From Ursus arctos (lineage: Eukaryota > Chordata > Mammalia > Carnivora > Ursidae): DNA of 64,000 nucleotides. Each line of letters opens with the position of its first letter. The stretch's first letter is position 1. Shown here piece after piece: positions 23,170 through 35,084 of the stretch. A model generated the notes under the pieces. The model worked only from the letters and a program-made list of their open reading frames with translations, did not search any database and had not been told where the DNA came from. The stretch is from NCBI RefSeq assembly GCF_023065955.2, contig NW_026622930.1, forward strand, positions 16,593,449 to 16,657,448. Direction: 5' to 3'. The position numbers were made by a program, and so were the translations under genes.

Positions 23170-23530
23170 AATTCCAACAGAACAGGGAGTGTTGCCTCAC
23201 ATATGACACCAAACAATCCTTGGACACCAGCAGAGTGACCAAGAATTCAACTATTAACACCAAAATAGCATCAGATTCTATAGGTTAAGGGTTCAGTCCT
23301 AAAAGACTGCCCCCTCCCCCGTTACATCCAACCCTATCATCAAAGGACAGTTTCAAGCTCCAGCTCTTACCTGTGCTTCTGACCAACCAGCTACAGATTG
23401 GAGGTTCCAACAACCCCCTCCCTTGAGTTTGATTAATTTGCAAGAGAAACAAGGAACAGGAGAAATTTATGCAGCATGACCCACTGTCCCCTCTCTACGG
23501 ATCAGTGCAAAGGAGAGACAGCCAAACAAA
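23170..23530 (-). mobile_element. Possible ERV LTR-like remnant
   Basis: The middle (gattggaggttccaacaacc then gtttgattaatttgcaagag) recalls an antisense ERVL-class LTR whose family I cannot name. Edges are not visible. Confidence 0.33.
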
Positions 23531-23917
23531 AGTTTCACTTTGATTCATGGCAGTGACTAATGTTTGGATGATCAGTGAAATGGCAAGAGCAAGATGAAAT
23601 GTTAATAATAAGAAGATCTGGGGAAGATGCCTATGAATGGACACTCTGTAATGAGCATTCAGTGTGAGGATTTGTATCCTATTTTAATTCTCCACCAAAG
23701 CCATCCCCAAAGACATCCATTGTAGTAAATGGTGGCAAAAGAACTCAATCTACAGATGCAAGCTTCTTTTCCTGCTGCCACCCCACTCCCATCACATGCT
23801 TGCATAATGAGCTCATAAAATTATATTGATAAAAAAGATGGATATTATTCACGGGTTCAAAAACATATTTCTTTTCACCAAAGCTGGCTACTACCATCAC
23901 TTGGTGCTAACATGATG

Positions 23918-24075
23918 TGATATACTGAGTAAAGGCCTCCAAATATGTCTACTTCCTAGCCCTGGAAACTGTGAATGCTACTTTATATGGCAAAAGACAA
24001 TTTGTGGATGTGATTAAATAAAAAATATTGACAGAGGAAAATTATTCTGGGTTTTCTAGGTGGTCCATCACCAAA
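23918..24075 (+). mobile_element. MLT1-family LTR 5' fragment
   Basis: Seen: ggcctccaaatatgtctact, gaaactgtgaatgctacttt, atatggcaaaagacaatttg and tggatgtgattaaat. This is the same LTR type as the copy at 36.8 kb. Similarity fades after ttctaggtggtcc, so only the 5' part is preserved or recognisable. Confidence 0.65.
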
Positions 24076-24742
24076 ACGCAGAGGCCCCAAAACCAAAAGC
24101 TGTTGCTATCAGTTCCTGCAACTTTGGATCCTGTTAGTTAGAAGGCTTACTGCACAAAAGCGGAGTGCTTCTACAAGGGGACAAAGCAATGGTTACAGTG
24201 ACTTGGAACTTGAACCTACCACCTGACCACATTAGGTTCCTCAGACCTTTGAGAATGATTGATCCTGATAGAAGAACGAAGGACTATATTTGGATTTGAG
24301 GGAAATCTGTAAGGTGCCTTTTAGTACTTTGATCTCGAGTAGTAAATGTTAATGAATGATAGTAACTAAATATTCTTAGAACCAGAAGTGGCTCAGAATT
24401 TTCTAGAAGAAAGTTTAAGTCAATCAAAGGGGTAAAATAACCACAAACAGTAGAGGTTTGAGAAAAATGGACAGAGAACAGATAACGGAAGAAGGAAGTA
24501 ATAAATACCAACTATATCCCCAGGGTTAGTTATAGTAATCAGGAAAAAATAAATACGCATATTCTTTTTTTTTCTTGTTCCATTATATCACACAGTAGTC
24601 AATTATTTTTACTTTCTTTCTCTTCTTTTAAGTAAGTTTTGCCCATTGTGTTTATATTTATAATTAAAATTTACAACTTTATAATTACAGCTATAAATGT
24701 AATCAATTATTGCAGGTTATTAAAGAAGATTGTGATTGAGTT
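24076..24742. other. Unassigned noncoding sequence
   Basis: May include the decayed rest of the preceding LTR. Nothing further recognised. The 75-codon minus frame at 24284-24511 has no domain. Confidence 0.4.
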
Positions 24743-24976
24743 AAGAAAGGAATGACCAGGGGCGCCTGGGTGGCACAGCGGTTAAGCGCCTGCCTTCGGC
24801 TCAGGGCGTGATCCCGGCGTTGTGGGATCGAGCCCCACATCAGGCTCTTCAGCTGTGAGCCTGCTTCTTCCTCTCCCACTCCCCCTGCTTGTGTTCCCTC
24901 TCTTGCTGGCTGTCTCTATCTCTGTCAAATAAATAAATAAAATCTTAAAAAAAAAAAAAAAAGAAAGGAATGACCA
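24743..24976 (+). mobile_element. Carnivore tRNA-derived SINE with 16-bp target duplication
   Basis: Element about 24759-24960, sense, young type: head ggggcgcctgggtggcac, tail (AAAT)n, aatctt and a 17-base A run. Perfect target duplication aagaaaggaatgacca at 24743-24758 and 24961-24976. Among the best-preserved copies here. Confidence 0.97.
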
Positions 24977-26624
24977 TCTCCACAAAGGCACACTCTTTTT
25001 GGGAAAAGAATAATCACTGCTTCAGAGGAATAAAGACAGCTCCATCATATTAAAGGAAAGAATGAAGTCATTGTCATTATTGCTTTACCAGTTTAATTTG
25101 GTAGAAGGATTCATACTTGAGTTATCAAATGGATGGGCTATAACATATCATTTGTTATTAACTCAAAATGGTATCTGTGTTCCCTTACATTCATCCATTC
25201 ATCCTAAGAGGGAAGGCAGCAATTTGTTTTCTAGTACTTCTCTCCAGTACTCCTGTGATTATGCTAATGAACAGCATTTGGAAGGTGGAAGGGAGGAGGG
25301 GTCATTATTCTCTAGCTGCAGTTGAGGGAAGACGTGAGTCTTAGGGAGATTCTCAGGTAAGCTTTCCTGAACCTTCTGACCCAGAGCCATAAGAAGCTGA
25401 GACCTATGGGGGCATCTTCTCTGGGATTCCTGTGCTTTAAAGAGGCTTCCCTGCATACTCATTGTCAGCTTTTTGATTCTCTGCTGCAGGCAACTGAGAT
25501 CATACCCAAAGTCTCCCCTGAAATTCTGGCACTTCCTGTTTTTATGACTCTATGACTCCAGCAGCAACTTCCTTGGCATTTGCTGCCCTGGTCCTTTCAC
25601 AGTTGTGCAAGCTTTTTAATGCATTGTATTTCTGTTTTCTATTTGGAAGAATGAGTGATTTTTCCTTTCTTGAGTGTACATTCACTGATTCTACAGTGTA
25701 ATGGGAGATAAATCATTAAGCAGACAATCACAATGATCTTTTATAAAATCTCTTACAGAAACATTCATAATCCAGATGATAACTGTGAGAGAATTACATT
25801 ATAGGAAGCTCCTCAGTGCAGCCGGAAATATATTATGTGCTCAATAAATGGTGGTTGAATGAATGATCGAACAATGAATGAATAAACAGATGAGTGAATC
25901 TGGGTGGATAACAAGGAGTGATATGAAGGAACAAGAATGACACTGGAAAAATGAAACTCATTGAAAGTGTGAGTTTATTAGAGGTACTTTAAATTGGCTC
26001 ACTAACATCATGACAAATGCTTTCAAAGGTGCCACATCTGGGAAGCAAGGACTATAATTTGCAGACTCTCTTACAGTTCAGATACTGGATGAGATTGAGG
26101 TTCTGCCTGTAAGATGCCCTATATGCCACTTTGCCACTGAAGTGCTTGGGAGAGAGCAGAACTTGAACCTCCATGTTTCTGGCCCATGCAGAAGAGAGGC
26201 AAGGTGTCTGTGAGCCAGCCACTGTGGCACCCAGCCTTCCACTCCGCAACTCTCTTCATGGAACAGAAGCAATGGCTCCCTGATGGCCATATCTGTGATG
26301 TCCTTTGAAGAATTTTCTGAAAGACCAGCCCTAAGTCTATTCCTTAGCTTTTCCAGTAATTCTGTGTTACCCACATTTTTAATATTTATTTTTGTTTAGC
26401 TAGGATAGATGCCACTGTCTATAATAATAACTTTTACCAATTCACATGGTCCCCAAACAGAGGTAATAACATGGACGAGAGCACAGTAGGACAAAGAATA
26501 TGGTGTACACAAGGATTCAAGTGGTTTTCTATAACTGAAGAACAAATGATATGTGGAGGAAGGCAACACATAAGGCTGGAGCTTTGGGTGCCAGTTACAC
26601 TAGACATTTACATCGCATTTTGTA
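24977..26624. other. Unassigned noncoding sequence with a short L2-like end
   Basis: About 25800-25890 ends with gtgctcaataaatggtggtt and GAATGAATG-type units, like an L2 3' terminus in sense orientation. The remainder, including 26050-26370 with two overlapping minus frames (65 and 98 codons), is unassigned. I see no splice or domain support for a gene. Confidence 0.42.
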
Positions 26625-26642
26625 TTTTTAAAATATATTTTA

Positions 26643-26845
26643 GGGGCACCTGGGTGGCTCAGTCGTTAAGCCTCCGCCTTCCGCTCAGGCTGTGATCCCG
26701 GCATTCTGGGATCTAGCCCCGCATCGGGCTCCTTCCCTGGGAGCCTGCTTCTTCTTCTCCCGCTCCCCCTGCTTGTGTTCCCTCTCTCACTGGCTGTCTC
26801 TCTCTCTATCAAATAAATAAATAAATAAATAAATAAAATCTTAAA
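26643..26845 (+). mobile_element. Carnivore tRNA-derived SINE, sense
   Basis: Head ggggcacctgggtggctcag, body gtcgttaagcctccgcctt, tail of seven AAAT units and aatctt, then an AT run. The target site is AT-rich (aaaatatattt on the left, aaatatatat on the right), so the duplication is only approximate. The gtggctcagtcgtt type. Confidence 0.93.
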
Positions 26846-29261
26846 TATATATATATATTTTTCAAGTCCCTCCCTTTCCTATCTTTATCTATCTTTAGCC
26901 AGGTTCATCATGTTAAATATATATGGATTATTTCTATTGTATTTGCTATGGAAAAAGAAAGACATGAGCAGTAGTTCCTATTAAATGCCAGACATTAGCT
27001 AACTAATTTACAGAGGTCATGCAATTTTTTTCAAAGGTACAAATATTGGACCATATCTTTAGGTTTAAACAAAAATCTTGGTTTTAGAACCAGGTTCAAC
27101 ATGACTGACATTCATATATTTATTAATTTATTCAACCAATATTGAATACCAAAAAAGGACCAGACCATGGTACTCTAGGTCCATTGATTTATAAGTTCTC
27201 TGTAGCAAAAAGAAACTGAAAATTCTTCCCAACTGCCATATCTTATTCTGTTTTTCTACCTCAAGATTTAGTATACAGCTTGGGCTGTAGTAGGTCCTCA
27301 ACATTAATTGTTGAATGACTTAATGGAAAGACTTCCCCAACTATTTCTGTTCAAGGAATCTATTCTGTTTTGTAGTTTTGGAAAAAAATATTGTCAATGA
27401 AGCATCTCTCATTTTATGTAGTATTGCTGTCCCATCTTTCACAGACCCCAGGGCCTAAGGCAGTGATTTGCATAAAGAAAACACTCAATATGAATAAGTA
27501 TATGAATAAGTTGGACAGCTGATTCAGATATCAAGTCTAACAGGTTAAGACATCAGTGTAAGAGATGATGTAGAGGCACTACCATAAATGGACATTGGCC
27601 CGATAATAGCTTACCAGAACTTTTAAGACATAACTGCTCTCCTGTGGAAAAAAAAAATGTATTCTTTCAGAAAATCGGGATGTTAGCCACACAAGACACA
27701 TGATAGTTGCCAATATCTGCCTTTTCCCATGGTGGTAACAATTTAGGGAACTCCATATGCTTTATAAAATACTATGCAGTGTTCTATTAAAGAATATCTC
27801 ACTGGGATGATTTGGGTAACTTAATTACCCAAAACTTATCACCCTTGATTGAACTGACACAACTAAATTTCAGGGCCTGCAAAGATGAAGACCACTTTAA
27901 CGCTATCCTGAAAAACTGAGTCACAGCTAGATTGAAACCTCCAGGATGAACCCTTCTGAGATACGAAATTCTCATATTATCTTAGTTTTCCTTCTAAACT
28001 TCTAGCATTTTCAATAGAGTAGGTATCAAAGAGTCTGCTCTAAGTGCCTAATTATTGGAATATTTTCCTTACTCTACTTAATAGTCTTTTATTTTCAGAA
28101 ATCATAAATACTAAAGCAATACTATTCCTACTGAAAATAAATTGAACCTAACTAAAAATTGAAGCACCTGTTCACAATTTATATTTATTAAGGGCTTAAA
28201 ATAGAACATTATGATCAACCTACTTCATTTTCCCTGACCCTTCTTATGAGTCAAAACTCTTGATATTACATGGGATGCAGACATTACTGAGAATAATTTA
28301 AGAGCAGTATATGCAGAACATAGGTTTGTGGCCTAACGAGTGATTCAATTCAAGGGAAACAGAAACCACTATCTCAGCCAATAAGCCATTTACCATTATG
28401 TAGTATTATCAATGGAAAGGCAACCGAGATATCCATTATATTTTTCTCATTATTAAAGATCACATAAAGAGGTTGCAAGATACTTTCTTAATCTCTGAAT
28501 ATGATTGTTTTCTAATTTTTCAACATTTTTATATTTGGGACAATATGATTAATTTCACCTGGAAAAAAAATGTCCTTTTTCTAGTGTTTTAGTCCTCGTT
28601 CAAAGTATAACCTAAGGGTGTTTTTTTTTTTTTTTTTGTCCATGTAATCTGTATATAATATCAGTGAAGAACTAAATAAAAGTAGACAATAGTCATCTTC
28701 TTTTTTTCCCTGCTATTCCAGGAAATGATTGGGCCACCAACATTGTTCGGAAAGCAAGGTTACCAGGAGTATAACAGAGGAAAACTTTCATTTCTTGGGG
28801 GCATTGATTGACCAGAAATTCAGACTTTCCTCTAACTTGATTTATTTCCTAACAGAAAATAAATATTTTTTCACAATCTGTGGAGAATATTTTGAGAAGA
28901 TAATCCCACCAGAAACTCCTAAACCAGGGAGTTAACAGTGATTCTCACTGAGATTCTTTTCATTTTTCTTTGCTCACTTGTAAGAATTTCTTCTGTATAT
29001 ATGCCTCAGAGTAGAATTGCCCTAACAATTTCATGCCTAGTTCACTCTCATCAAATTTCTCTTGCTCTGTACATATCAGCTAAATACCTTTGCTAAAAAG
29101 TTAAAAGCTATCAAATTAGGACTCCTTTGTTTCCCAACCATCAAGTTTACCAACCTTGTTTGTTTCTGAACTTGTAACATTCACTTCTCCCATTACCCTT
29201 AAGGAATTATCTCTCTCCCTTAAGACAACTCCTCTACCCTTTCTCTGGATTCCAGGTCCCT
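26846..29261. other. Unassigned AT-rich sequence with short L2-like ends
   Basis: 27270-27330 and 27440-27500 look like two short L2 3' ends (gtaggtcctcaacattaat; aaaacactcaatatgaataa). A perfect 9-bp inverted repeat tttgggtaa / ttacccaaa with a 5-base spacer sits at 27811-27833. A T run lies at 28620-28637. The 68-codon frame at 28729-28935 has no recognised domain. Confidence 0.42.
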
Positions 29262-29262
29262 C

Positions 29263-29311
<49 letters not shown>

Positions 29312-29325
29312 CATCTATCATCTAT
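29262..29325 (+). repeat. (CTAT)n microsatellite
   Basis: About 13 perfect CTAT units followed by ccatctatcatctatca, a typical carnivore tetranucleotide locus. It explains the YLSIYLSI codon run in the 71-codon frame at 29156-29371. Confidence 0.97.
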
Positions 29326-30079
29326 CACTCGTGTTAAATATATTTCTATACATTTATCTTTGTTTAGTTAAAATACATGCTGTTGTCTCCAATAATAACC
29401 TGTATCATCACCATCGTCTGTCATTTATCTATTTGTATATTTATTTTAAGGAATGTACTCCTCTTTAAACTTCGAACTCTTAACTTAGTGTTTTCTTTCT
29501 GCATTTAAATACATTGAAAAATTTTATTGCACAATTTCTTTATTCCTCTTGCTAGGTATCTACTTTCAGTTGTAATTAAGCTCAGGATTTTAGGATAGAA
29601 AACCTAAAAGAAAAGTGGTTTGCCAGAAATTTACTTCCGTCTTTTGAAATTAAATCTGAAAGCTGATAACCTGGGACTGGTACTGCAGCTTGGTGATTTG
29701 GTGACAAATTGGGTCCTTCCAACTTACTGCAATGACATCAACAGGGTGTAGCCTTCAGCAGCTTGGCCAAAAATAGCAGCTGAAGCTTCAGCCATTGTGT
29801 TTCATTCCAGGAGACAGGAAGGAAGACAGGACAAAGGAGGAGGACACCGATGGGTGTGTGGCAGCACTCTTTTAAGAAGATTTCCTGCCCATCCAATACA
29901 GCCTTTTATAACTCAAGTGCCAGATGTTAGTTACTAAGGTGAAGAGGGGGGTGGAGAATGAATTCCAAGTAACCATGAGATTTAACAAATTTCAGGGGTT
30001 AATTTTGCAGGAAGAAGAGGAGCTATGAAGGTGGCACCTGGCATTCCCCCCCCACACTCTTCTAAACATTTTTTTTTTT
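29326..30079. other. Unassigned noncoding sequence
   Basis: Nothing assigned. 29680-29990 is moderately GC-rich and may hold an unrecognised old repeat. Confidence 0.4.
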
Positions 30080-30735
30080 TCCTTCCCAACTCTGGTCTCT
30101 TGTTTGGCATCCATCTCCACTCCTCCATTAAAACTTCTTGCAAAGGCCATTGGTAAACTCTCTATTACTATACGCCCCCTTTCTCTCCTCACCCAACTAG
30201 TGTTCTCAGTAGATACAAGATTGATAATTAACTCTTTCCTGAGGAGCTTCTTTTACGACTCATGGAACAAGATACTCCTCAGCTATGTATACATCTATTT
30301 TCTAACTCAGTCGCCTACTCAGGGTCTTCTTTCTCCATCCAAACTTTAAATATTGGAATTCCTCAGAGCCAAGCTCTGGGCACTCGCTTCACTCTACACC
30401 TCTCAAAGTCATCTCATTCAATTACATGGTAGTAAGCATCATCTGCAAAATCTTCGAATTTATATCCAGTAGCTTCCCTGACATTACGACTTAACTCTCT
30501 CAGAGACACCTCAGACCACACCTCCTGAGAACATCCGCCCTTGACCACACTCGGCTCTACCTAAATTAGATTGTCCCATTATAATTTCCTATGGTCCTGT
30601 GCTCTTCCCTTAAATACATGTTTATGCATTTTTTAATTTGATATTTGTCTTCTTTCTCTCAACATTAAACTCAAAAGGCAGGGACAAGGCCTGGAGTATA
30701 GTGTTATTTAATAAGTATTTGTTGAATGATGAGAT
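30080..30735 (+). mobile_element. L2 LINE fragment, sense
   Basis: Seen: ggaattcctcagagccaagc followed by tctgggcactcgcttc (late coding part), then ttccctgacattacgactta, and an end at gtatttgttgaatgatgaga. This is L2 order with strong divergence. The 81-codon frame at 30104-30349 is in its left part, without domain support. Confidence 0.62.
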
Positions 30736-31319
30736 GATTTAACCAGTGACATAGAGCAAATGTCACGACGGGCATCTGCAGAAAGTGCACAGGGCACACA
30801 TGTCAGAGGAACTATTTAAAGTTTAAGAACAGGAAATTATGCCATGGAGGAAGGAGTGAGAAGCGCAGAGGGACCGGAAAAGACCATTGTAAAAGAAAAA
30901 AAATAAATCACCTTCTCCAGAAAATGGAGTGAAATGTGCCCAGTAAAATAGTACAGGAAACCGAGACCATAAAAAAGGGCTTTTATAAAGATGTGCAGGC
31001 TGGGCAGGAAAGTTCTCATACGCAGATGCTGTGTTAAAGCAGAGTGTGTGAACACCTCATGTGACTTGAAGGAGAGTAGAAGAGCTGACAAATCCGACAG
31101 TCGGACAGGAACAGGAGCACAATCACCCGCCCAGAGCACTCACACCACCTCGCTGTGAGAGGAGAGACTTGGGTGACGCACCCATAGAACATGACTGTGA
31201 GTCACCGCAGGGTTCACTTATAAACTGGAGTCCTGCTTTCTGCCTTGTATGATGTCCATGCTCCTGATAACCAGCTTCTTACTTCAAATCCCAATACAGT
31301 AATATTTGTGACCTCTTGC
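30736..31319. other. Unassigned noncoding sequence
   Basis: About 30800-31200 is somewhat richer in CpG than its surroundings and contains a 100-codon minus frame (30837-31139). I find no conserved motif, no splice pattern and no family resemblance. A decayed retroelement or old pseudogene cannot be excluded. Confidence 0.4.
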
Positions 31320-31500
31320 CTTTCTCTAGGCAGCTTTGCAAGTGCTTTATTCGTATTAGTTTATTGAATTTTCATAATAAATTCATGAGGAAAGTAGCAT
31401 TTCTCCCTCCATTTTACAGATGAGGAACAGAGACGCAAGAACTTAAGTTATTTGCCTTTGGTCACACAGATAATGAAAGGAGAAACTCTATTTGAATACT
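31320..31500 (-). mobile_element. MIR SINE remnant, antisense
   Basis: Seen: ccattttacagatgaggaac, then aacttaagttatttgccttt and tggtcacacagataatgaaa. A clear antisense MIR core. Confidence 0.85.
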
Positions 31501-31850
31501 TGCAGTAACTGGCCTCTTATTTTACTATGCCGACTTTTACTTAAAATATTTCAGGATTAGTAATATTAAAAACATATAGAAATATTGAAGGATACTGACA
31601 AATATTCCAGACAAGTAAAGAACTCATCTAACCACATGTTGTTCACTGGACAGCTATCAAAAGATGTGTAGTGAAATGCCATACCTTCTTATCTTCTAAC
31701 TACTCAACACCTCTCTGTATAGTAGTAAATTTAATAAATAATCATTTAAATAAAGCTAAATATTTAAAAAGCATCCCAGTCAACCAAAAATCAACATCTT
31801 AAGTTAATTAGAATGCCAGAACTTTAAAATCTGCTTAGGGAAATAAAATG
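31501..31850. other. Unassigned AT-rich sequence
   Basis: Nothing recognised between the MIR and the Tigger MITE. Confidence 0.4.
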
Positions 31851-32569
31851 CAGATTTTTCCCAACATACAACGGGGTCATGCCTTGATAATCCCATTCTA
31901 AGTTTAAAATACAAGTAAAAATGCATTTCGTACACCTAACCTACTGAACATCATAGCTTAGCCTAGCCTACCTGAAGTTTTTTTTTTTTATTTGTTTGTT
32001 TGTATTTTTAGATTTCATTTCTTTGTCAGAGAGAAAGAGAAAGAGAGCACAAGTAGGGGGAGTAGCAGGAGATGGAGAAGCAGGCTCCCCACTGAGCAAG
32101 GAGCCCCACAGGACAGGGGACTGGATGCCAAGACCCTGGGATCATGACCTGAGCCGAAGGCAGACGATTAACAGACTGAGCCACCCAGGCGTCCCCCTAG
32201 CCTACCTTTAAAGTGCTCAGAACACGTATCAGCTTATATTGGGCAAAATCATTGAACACAAAGTCTATTTTATAATGAAGTGTTGAATACTTCATGTCAT
32301 TTATTGACTACTCTCCTGAAGGTGAAAAACAGAATAGTTGTACGGGTACAGAATGACTGTGGGATTATTGGTTGTTTGTTGCATGGTGATTACCTGGCTG
32401 ACGGGAGCGGCCACTACCCAGCACCCTGCCACACACATCACTGGCCCCGGAACAGATCTCAATTCAAAATTCAAAGTATGGTGTCTGTCTACTGAATGCA
32501 CATCTCCTTTACACCAACACAAAGTCGAAAAATTATTAGGTTGAACAGTCACAAGTTGGGGATGGGCTG
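31851..32569 (+). mobile_element. Tigger-type MITE interrupted by a SINE
   Basis: The two outer parts (31851-31973 and 32196-32569) form one Tigger-family element. Seen: acataca acggggtcat, cacctaacctactgaacatc, cttagcctagcctacct, gggcaaaatcattgaacac, aaaacagaatagttgtac, and at the right aaagtcgaaaaattatta then acaagttggggatgg. The ends are inverted-repeat-like (acaacgggg-type against cacaagttggg-type). The 62-83 codon frames at 32280-32552 are inside it and are not genes. Confidence 0.82.
31962..32207 (-). mobile_element. Older carnivore SINE with 12-bp target duplication
   Basis: Element about 31976-32195, reversed: T-rich left end, gagccgaaggcagacgatta, gactgagccacccaggcg. Target duplication cctagcctacct at 31962-31973 and 32196-32207, within the Tigger MITE. 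More diverged and with a different middle (actgagcaaggagcccc), so it predates the young bear-type copies. Confidence 0.92.
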
Positions 32570-34842
32570 TATAGTCTCATAAAACAAGGAATAAGCCAGA
32601 GAATATACCATAAAAGGACTGTAAGCTATGGACAGTCATCATTACACAATTAGAGAAAGAAGACTCCAAGTCAAAAGGAGCACTCAGGGAAGTCACAGCT
32701 GAGTGAGGATTTGAGCTGGTTTTACATCAGAGATAGATTCCGATATGCAGAAAGAAGAAACAGTGGGGAGGAATACATGAATTATCACCATGCCTTTTTC
32801 CGTGAATTAAAACAATCCCAAAATAAAAAGAGGTTTGGTTATGAAGTTAAACATTATTTTAGCTATGTTGGCTGAAGAGCTGTATCTGATACAAATAAGA
32901 AAATGTAATACCTCTAGCAGTTATTACGCTTTGCATTTAGATAACAGAAAGTAACAGGTTCCTTTTACTTTGTCTACAGGGTTTTTTTTAATTCTATATT
33001 ATCAAAGATTTAATGAGTTTTAGTTTTTTCAAGTGATAATTAGACTGACCATATGCTGGGTCTATTTGCTTTTTTAGTTAACCTGCCTTCAGTGGAAGGG
33101 AATATCAGCATGAGTCAAAGACACGGCCACAACGGGGCAGAGGACATTACCCACTGTCTTATCATGCTGAGAGAGTAGGTTTTCCTCTCCACCCTTTTTC
33201 TCCGCCATTTTACGGTATCTGTAAAGAGGAAATGTTGGCAATATAGGGTTTATGATCATTTGATTTTCAAATATTCAAAAGTTAACATTAATTTTTTTCA
33301 TTGGCTATGAGATTTTCTTTCTTTTTCTTTTTTTTTTAACATGTGAGATTTTCTCAATTCCTATGAATATCCTTGTGAAAGAATTGCAAAAATTAGGCAA
33401 CTTGAAATTTGAATTGCATCTGTTTCCCCTATAGGATAATGGTTCATGAAGATATGAACCTGGTCGCCACTGTAGCCCCAGCATGTACTCAAAATATCAA
33501 ATGTTGTCAGTGGGTATTTACTGAACTTGAAATAAAACCAATTAAAACAAAGCAAGAAAGATCTTAAAACCCCTAACACTTTGCCCTTTTCAAAACTGAG
33601 GACAACTTATATATTTTTTAAATGAAAGGAATTCAAATACAATTAAGATAAATTTAGTGGCATGAATGTCAAGATGGCATAAAAAATATCAAAATATAGA
33701 TGCATCTTGAAAACTGCGGCTTAAATTTCTCATGTCATAAAGGAATCAGAAACCCAGCGACGAAAAAAAGACTTGTTGAGAAAACACACAAATATGTGTG
33801 CAGAGCAGAGATTACAAATCGGCATTCTTTTTGTATTCAACATGTCATCAAATATATGCAGTCCTTTGAGCTTCACATAAATTTAGCTTTATTCACAGCT
33901 ATTGAGATGGGAGTCACATATTCTATCTGCTTCACCTGGGGATACTAGGTGAGAGGTTTATATTTTTCCTACATGCCTCTGACTTTGAGCTCCGCATATA
34001 TTAAAATAATTCCACTTACAGATCACCTCACCATCCTATGTGATTTTCCTGTGCAAATCCAGTTGGGGCAGCTATGAAAATTATTCTTTGTTTGATTTCT
34101 CCAATCCTTTCTCTTCTCCACCCACTCTCTTCTCTTATTCTTAATTTCTCTTTGTTTATTATGCAGAAGAGTTTATGTATCTATTTTTCTTCTACAGGTG
34201 AAACCTGCTACGCCCACTAGTCTCCATCTCCAAATATTTAGCTAGGTGTTCTGCAAAAGAGAAATCATTCTTTTTTTTTCTCTCTCTCTCTAAAAAGTAA
34301 CTGTTATTCGAGCTCATAAAAGAATAGATTTTCACCTAAATTCCATTTCTTCAAATTGTGGCCAAAAATAGAGTTATCCTATAGACTTCACATCACTTTA
34401 AAAAGAAAATTTTCTGCCTTTATCAAGATAAGATGCAATCTAAAAAAGAAAGTTACAAAAATGAAAACCACTACTGTGACTATTGAAAAAAGTCTCTCTC
34501 CTTGTCAGAAATCTAATGGACTTGGCAATCACACATGGGTCTAACTTTATCCTTAAGGATGAGACTTGTAGCCCTTTATTAAGTTCCACATTGTTTCTGT
34601 ATATGTACAATGGAATTTATGCTTTATTTTTGAAAATATAATTCATATGGTTATAAAAGTCAAAGGATATACAAAGATATTAGTCAATATGAAAGCTCAT
34701 GACACTCTCCACCCAGAGTCACCAGCATATTGCACAACTCCAAGTGGCATATCACATAAAAGACCATGTGAGTGTGATCACTTAGAAGACAACTTCAGCC
34801 TCAAACTGGATGTGACTTCACGCCTGACTCCACTTCCAAGAG
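32570..34842. other. Unassigned noncoding sequence
   Basis: Over 2 kb without a recognised repeat, except short T runs (33318-33337, 34270-34280) and a CT run at 34281-34290. Frames up to 82 codons (33700-33948) show no domain. Possibly includes diverged L1M near 34600-34700. Confidence 0.4.
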
Positions 34843-35077
34843 GAAACTGCTAATTTTATTTTATATATTTTTTTAAGATTTTATTTATTTATTTGACAGA
34901 GAGAGACAGCCAGTGAGAGAGGGAACACAAGCAGGGGGAGTGGGAGAGGAAGAAGCAGGCTCCCAGCGGAGAAGCCTGATGTGGGGCTCGATCCCAGAAC
35001 GCTGGGATCACGCCCTGAGCCGAAGGCAGACGCTTAACGACTGCGCCACCCAGGCAACCCTGAAACTGCTAATTTTA
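34843..35077 (-). mobile_element. Carnivore tRNA-derived SINE with 16-bp target duplication
   Basis: Element about 34859-35061, reversed; gtggcgcagtcgttaagcg body. Head altered (caggcaaccc in place of caggcgcccc). Target duplication gaaactgctaatttta at 34843-34858 and 35062-35077. Confidence 0.96.
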
Positions 35078-35084
35078 AATCAAC

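Noticed and set aside
24759..24830. tRNA-like sequence at SINE heads, considered as a tRNA gene
   Set aside because: The head is tRNA-derived, but it is followed by the SINE body, an (AAAT)n tail and a target duplication; cloverleaf arms are not preserved.
26052..26374. Two overlapping minus frames (65 and 98 codons) considered as an exon
   Set aside because: No family resemblance, no consistent splice sites and no other exon nearby; the sequence looks like unassigned noncoding DNA.
29262..29325. Regular short repeats considered as a CRISPR-like array
   Set aside because: Pure tandem CTAT units without spacers, in a mammalian context: a microsatellite.
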